Shown here piece by piece: positions 14,535 through 16,503 of a stretch of 16,503 nt of DNA. The first letter of the stretch is position 1; each line of letters begins with the position of its first letter. Under the pieces are notes generated by a model that made no database searches, had not been told where the DNA came from, and saw only the letters and a list, made by a program, of their open reading frames with translations. Position numbers and translations under genes: made by a program. The stretch is from Brevundimonas sp. Its GTDB lineage: Bacteria > Pseudomonadota > Alphaproteobacteria > Caulobacterales > Caulobacteraceae. The stretch spans positions 1-16,503 of the forward strand of contig JANJTI010000205.1 in the NCBI GenBank assembly GCA_024711185.1, in the 5' to 3' direction.

Positions 14535-15291
14535 GAAGGTCAAGGCCGCGGTCGGTCTGGAGGAAACGGCCGGCGACGACGGCGGCGATAAATGCAGCGG
14601 GGATCGGGAGGTCGAACACGAGAACGAGAACAGATCCGAGCGCGAAGAGGCCTGCCCAGAGCCCCACGCGAAGGGTGGTCCGATCCTCGTCGCTCAGATC
14701 CGCCGCGGCGTGGGGAGACGGCGCGGGCTCCGGAGCGGGCGCCGGGCGCGGCGGAGCCTCGAGATCGGCCGGCGGTCGGATGAGGACCGGCGCCGGAGGC
14801 GGCGGTGGCGAGGGCGGTCGCGGCGTCTGTACAGCGGGCGATCGGCCTGCGTCTGGAACGGCTTCCGCGGGCACAGACCGGCCCGCGGAGTCGACGGTGA
14901 AGACCTGGTCGAAGGGAACGGCGGCGAAGTCGATCGAGCGGGTGTCCTGACCGTAACTGTCGCCGAGCAGGCCAAGCATGCGGCCGTTGCGCAGGCGCAC
15001 GCGGAAGGCGACGGGGTCGGCGAGGCCGGCGATGAGAACGTGAGCCGTTCCGAACTCGCCTGTCGGTCCGGAAGCGGGGCGCTCCGGCGGGACAAGGACT
15101 TCGGTGAAGAAGCCGAAGCCGGAATTGCGACGGACGGTCGGTCGGCTGGCGGCGAACTGGGCCGCCAGGTCCGGCGCCGCGTTCCGGAGTTCGCGGGCGA
15201 GGACGTCCATCACCCTGCGCTCAAGGCGAGTGTAGCCGCCCGGGCCGCGGGCCTGTCGGACGAGATGAGTTTCCCGGGGCGTGAGCGTCAC
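14482..15291 (-). CDS. predicted membrane protein on the opposite strand within the GTA head block
   Basis: This 269-residue protein starts at GTG 15291. Residues 1-125 look like a folded domain of unknown family (RLERRVMDVLAREL, GFGFFTEVLVP, FGTAHVLIAGL, LLGDSYGQDT). A Pro/Ala-rich linker spans about 130-195, with PPSPPPPPAP. Two hydrophobic segments near 209-226 and 230-244 should anchor it in the membrane, followed by a short basic C-terminus. I do not recognise it. It is transcribed against the GTA genes, overlapping the protease gene by 53 bases at its 3' end and facing the capsid gene across 47 bases. Expression of the capsid gene therefore needs its own promoter or readthrough. It could be a cargo gene or a GTA-linked regulator; there is no direct evidence for either. 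Confidence 0.72.
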   Translation of the reverse strand: MTLTPRETHLVRQARGPGGYTRLERRVMDVLARELRNAAPDLAAQFAASRPTVRRNSGFGFFTEVLVPPERPASGPTGEFGTAHVLIAGLADPVAFRVRLRNGRMLGLLGDSYGQDTRSIDFAAVPFDQVFTVDSAGRSVPAEAVPDAGRSPAVQTPRPPSPPPPPAPVLIRPPADLEAPPRPAPAPEPAPSPHAAADLSDEDRTTLRVGLWAGLFALGSVLVLVFDLPIPAAFIAAVVAGRFLQTDRGLDLLRRTLASLQQAARERQA

Positions 15292-15302
15292 GACCGGACC
15301 CT

Positions 15303-15319
15303 AACCGCGATGCGCGGTT
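15303..15319. promoter_or_regulatory. inverted repeat in the divergent promoter gap before the capsid gene
   Basis: AACCGCG-ATG-CGCGGTT is a perfect 7+3+7 inverted repeat lying between the GTG of the minus-strand membrane protein (15291) and the capsid ATG (15339). The gap is only 47 bases and must serve both directions, so this may be an operator. It could also be an RNA hairpin in the capsid leader. Confidence 0.4.
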
Positions 15320-15338
15320 CCTGAGAAGCGGAGACATC

Positions 15339-16503
15339 ATGAAAGAGACCAAACAGGCCCCGGCCACGCCGGAGGCGCGCGCGGCGCTGCACGAGATGAT
15401 GGCGGCGTTCGAGGCGTTCAAAGGCGCCAACGACGCCCGGCTGGAGGAGATCGAGCGGAAGGCGTCGGCGGATGCGCTGCTGGAGGAGAAGGTAGCGCGG
15501 ATCGACCAGGCTGTAGCGGCCGCCCAGGCGCGATTGGACCGCGTGGCCAGCGAGGCGCGCCGGCCGGGACTCGCCGTCGGCGTCGCCGCCGAAAGGGGCG
15601 GCGCTCCTCACCATGCGGGGGAGGAGACCAAGGCGGCCTTCGACGGCTATCTGCGCGCCGGGATCGGGCTGGAGGTCAAGGCGGGTCTGTCGACGGCGCC
15701 GAACTCCGGCGGTTACGTGGTGCCGGAGCAGACCGAGCGGGCGATCGAGCGGCGATTGATGGCCGGCTCGCCGATGCGCGAGATCTCGACCGTCCGGACC
15801 GTCGCGGCGGGGGTGTTCCGGAAGCCGGTGTCGATCGCCGGCATCGGCTCGGGCTGGGTCGCCGAGACGGCGGCGCGACCCGAGACCGACCCGGCCACCC
15901 TGGCGCTGCTGGAGTTCCCGGCGGCCGATCTCTACGCCTGCCCCGCGGCGACCCAGACCCTGCTGGACGACGCCCTCGTCGACCTGGACGAATGGCTGGC
16001 CGGCGAGGTGGAGGACGCCTTCGCGGCGCAGGAGACGGAGGCCTTCGTCAATGGCGACGGGCTGAACAAGCCCAAGGGCTTCCTCGATTACGACATCGTC
16101 GCCGACGGCGCGCAGGACTGGGGCGAGATCGGGTATGTCGCCTCGGGCTCGGCGGCGGGTTTCCCGACGCAGGGGCCGACCGACCGGCTGATCGACCTGG
16201 TCTACGCGCCAAAGGCCCAGTATCGGCCGAACGCCCGCTTCGTCATGAACCGCCGCACCGTCTCGACCGTGCGCAAGTTCAAGGACGCAGACGGCAACTA
16301 CATCTGGCAGCCGGCGCAGCGGGCGGGGGAGACCGCCAGCCTGCTTGGCTATCCGGTCACCGAAATCGAGACCATGCCCGACGTCGCCGCCGATGCGGCG
16401 GCGATCGCCTTCGGCGATTTCCGGCGCGGCTATCTGATCGTCGATCGGGCGGGCGTGCGGGTGCGGAGGGACCCCTACTCCGCCAAACCCGACGTGCTGT
16501 TAT
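15339..16503 (+). CDS. major capsid protein, HK97 fold, gene transfer agent type (g5; 3' end outside window)
   Basis: 388 codons are seen and the frame is open at the window edge; by comparison with RcGTA gp5 only about 10-30 residues are missing. The protein forms the shell of the GTA particle. Residues 1 to about 75 are charged and helical (FEAFKGANDARLEEIERKA, VARIDQAVAAAQARLD), matching the scaffold-like delta region that the protease removes. The mature HK97 domain begins around residue 105-125 with NSGGYVVP (122-129), followed by GWVAETAARPET, NKPKGFLDYDIVADGA, FVMNRRTVSTVRKFKDADGNY and AFGDFRRGYLIVDRAGVRV. GGAG (15330-15333) precedes the ATG. It is separated from the protease gene by a minus-strand gene, unlike the usual adjacent arrangement. 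Confidence 0.95.
   Translation, partial: MKETKQAPATPEARAALHEMMAAFEAFKGANDARLEEIERKASADALLEEKVARIDQAVAAAQARLDRVASEARRPGLAVGVAAERGGAPHHAGEETKAAFDGYLRAGIGLEVKAGLSTAPNSGGYVVPEQTERAIERRLMAGSPMREISTVRTVAAGVFRKPVSIAGIGSGWVAETAARPETDPATLALLEFPAADLYACPAATQTLLDDALVDLDEWLAGEVEDAFAAQETEAFVNGDGLNKPKGFLDYDIVADGAQDWGEIGYVASGSAAGFPTQGPTDRLIDLVYAPKAQYRPNARFVMNRRTVSTVRKFKDADGNYIWQPAQRAGETASLLGYPVTEIETMPDVAADAAAIAFGDFRRGYLIVDRAGVRVRRDPYSAKPDVLL

Larger units (their letters stand above)
12696..16503 (+). other. gene transfer agent (GTA) head gene block, partial
   Basis: Portal, small membrane/coiled-coil protein, prohead protease and major capsid lie in the order of RcGTA genes g3, g3.5, g4 and g5. Portal and capsid sequences follow the RcGTA-type motifs closely. 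There is no integrase, repressor or attachment site in view. A minus-strand gene interrupts the block at 14482-15291. The cluster continues past the window end. Confidence 0.82.

Noticed and set aside
12696..16503. Ordinary prophage
   Set aside because: Portal and capsid motifs match GTA-type proteins and no integrase, repressor, attachment site or direct repeats are visible; a remnant prophage is not excluded beyond the window.

Overview
The window looks like a chromosomal segment from a high-GC alphaproteobacterium of the order Caulobacterales (Caulobacter, Brevundimonas or Phenylobacterium type). The signs are two DUF2336 proteins, a Ros/MucR regulator, a YcgN-type cysteine-cluster protein, TTAA-type motifs resembling CtrA sites, and a gene-transfer-agent (GTA) head cluster whose portal and capsid follow the Rhodobacter-type GTA pattern. 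The genus is inferred, not proven.

Layout. (a) 1-1889 (-): 5' part of an exported DUF3857/transglutaminase-like protein. It is divergent from cysK (2093-3070, +), the PLP-dependent cysteine synthase. (b) 3122-6929: a regulatory-looking block in which a DUF2336 gene (+) and mucR (+) face a second DUF2336 gene (-). The second DUF2336 gene is translationally coupled to an upstream gene for a secreted proline-rich protein. A strong hairpin terminator separates mucR from the convergent operon, and TTAACC-type motifs lie upstream of three of these transcription units. (c) 7005-9554 (-): a tightly overlapping ABC importer operon in the order lipoprotein/Tat-type NMT1-THI5-like binding protein, ATPase, permease. 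(d) 9555-10175: 621 bases without a credible protein gene but rich in structure. It holds three consecutive perfect hairpins in the likely leader of the ABC operon, a terminator-like hairpin, a strong housekeeping-type promoter, and a nested inverted-repeat segment containing four DnaA-box-like nonamers. (e) 10176-12002 (-): uup, an ABC-F ATPase, divergent from a YcgN-family cysteine-cluster gene (12039-12533, +). (f) 12696-16503 (+): GTA-type head genes in the order portal, small membrane/coiled-coil protein, prohead protease, major capsid protein (cut by the window end). An unrelated-looking membrane-protein gene sits on the opposite strand between protease and capsid.

The GTA head genes would together build the capsid: the portal sits at the DNA entry vertex, the protease matures the prohead, and the HK97-fold protein forms the shell. 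Two departures from the canonical order stand out: no terminase gene precedes the portal, and the antisense gene interrupts protease and capsid. The most unusual non-coding signal is the DnaA-box cluster and structured transcript candidate at about 10010-10186. No CRISPR array, tRNA, rRNA or insertion sequence was seen.
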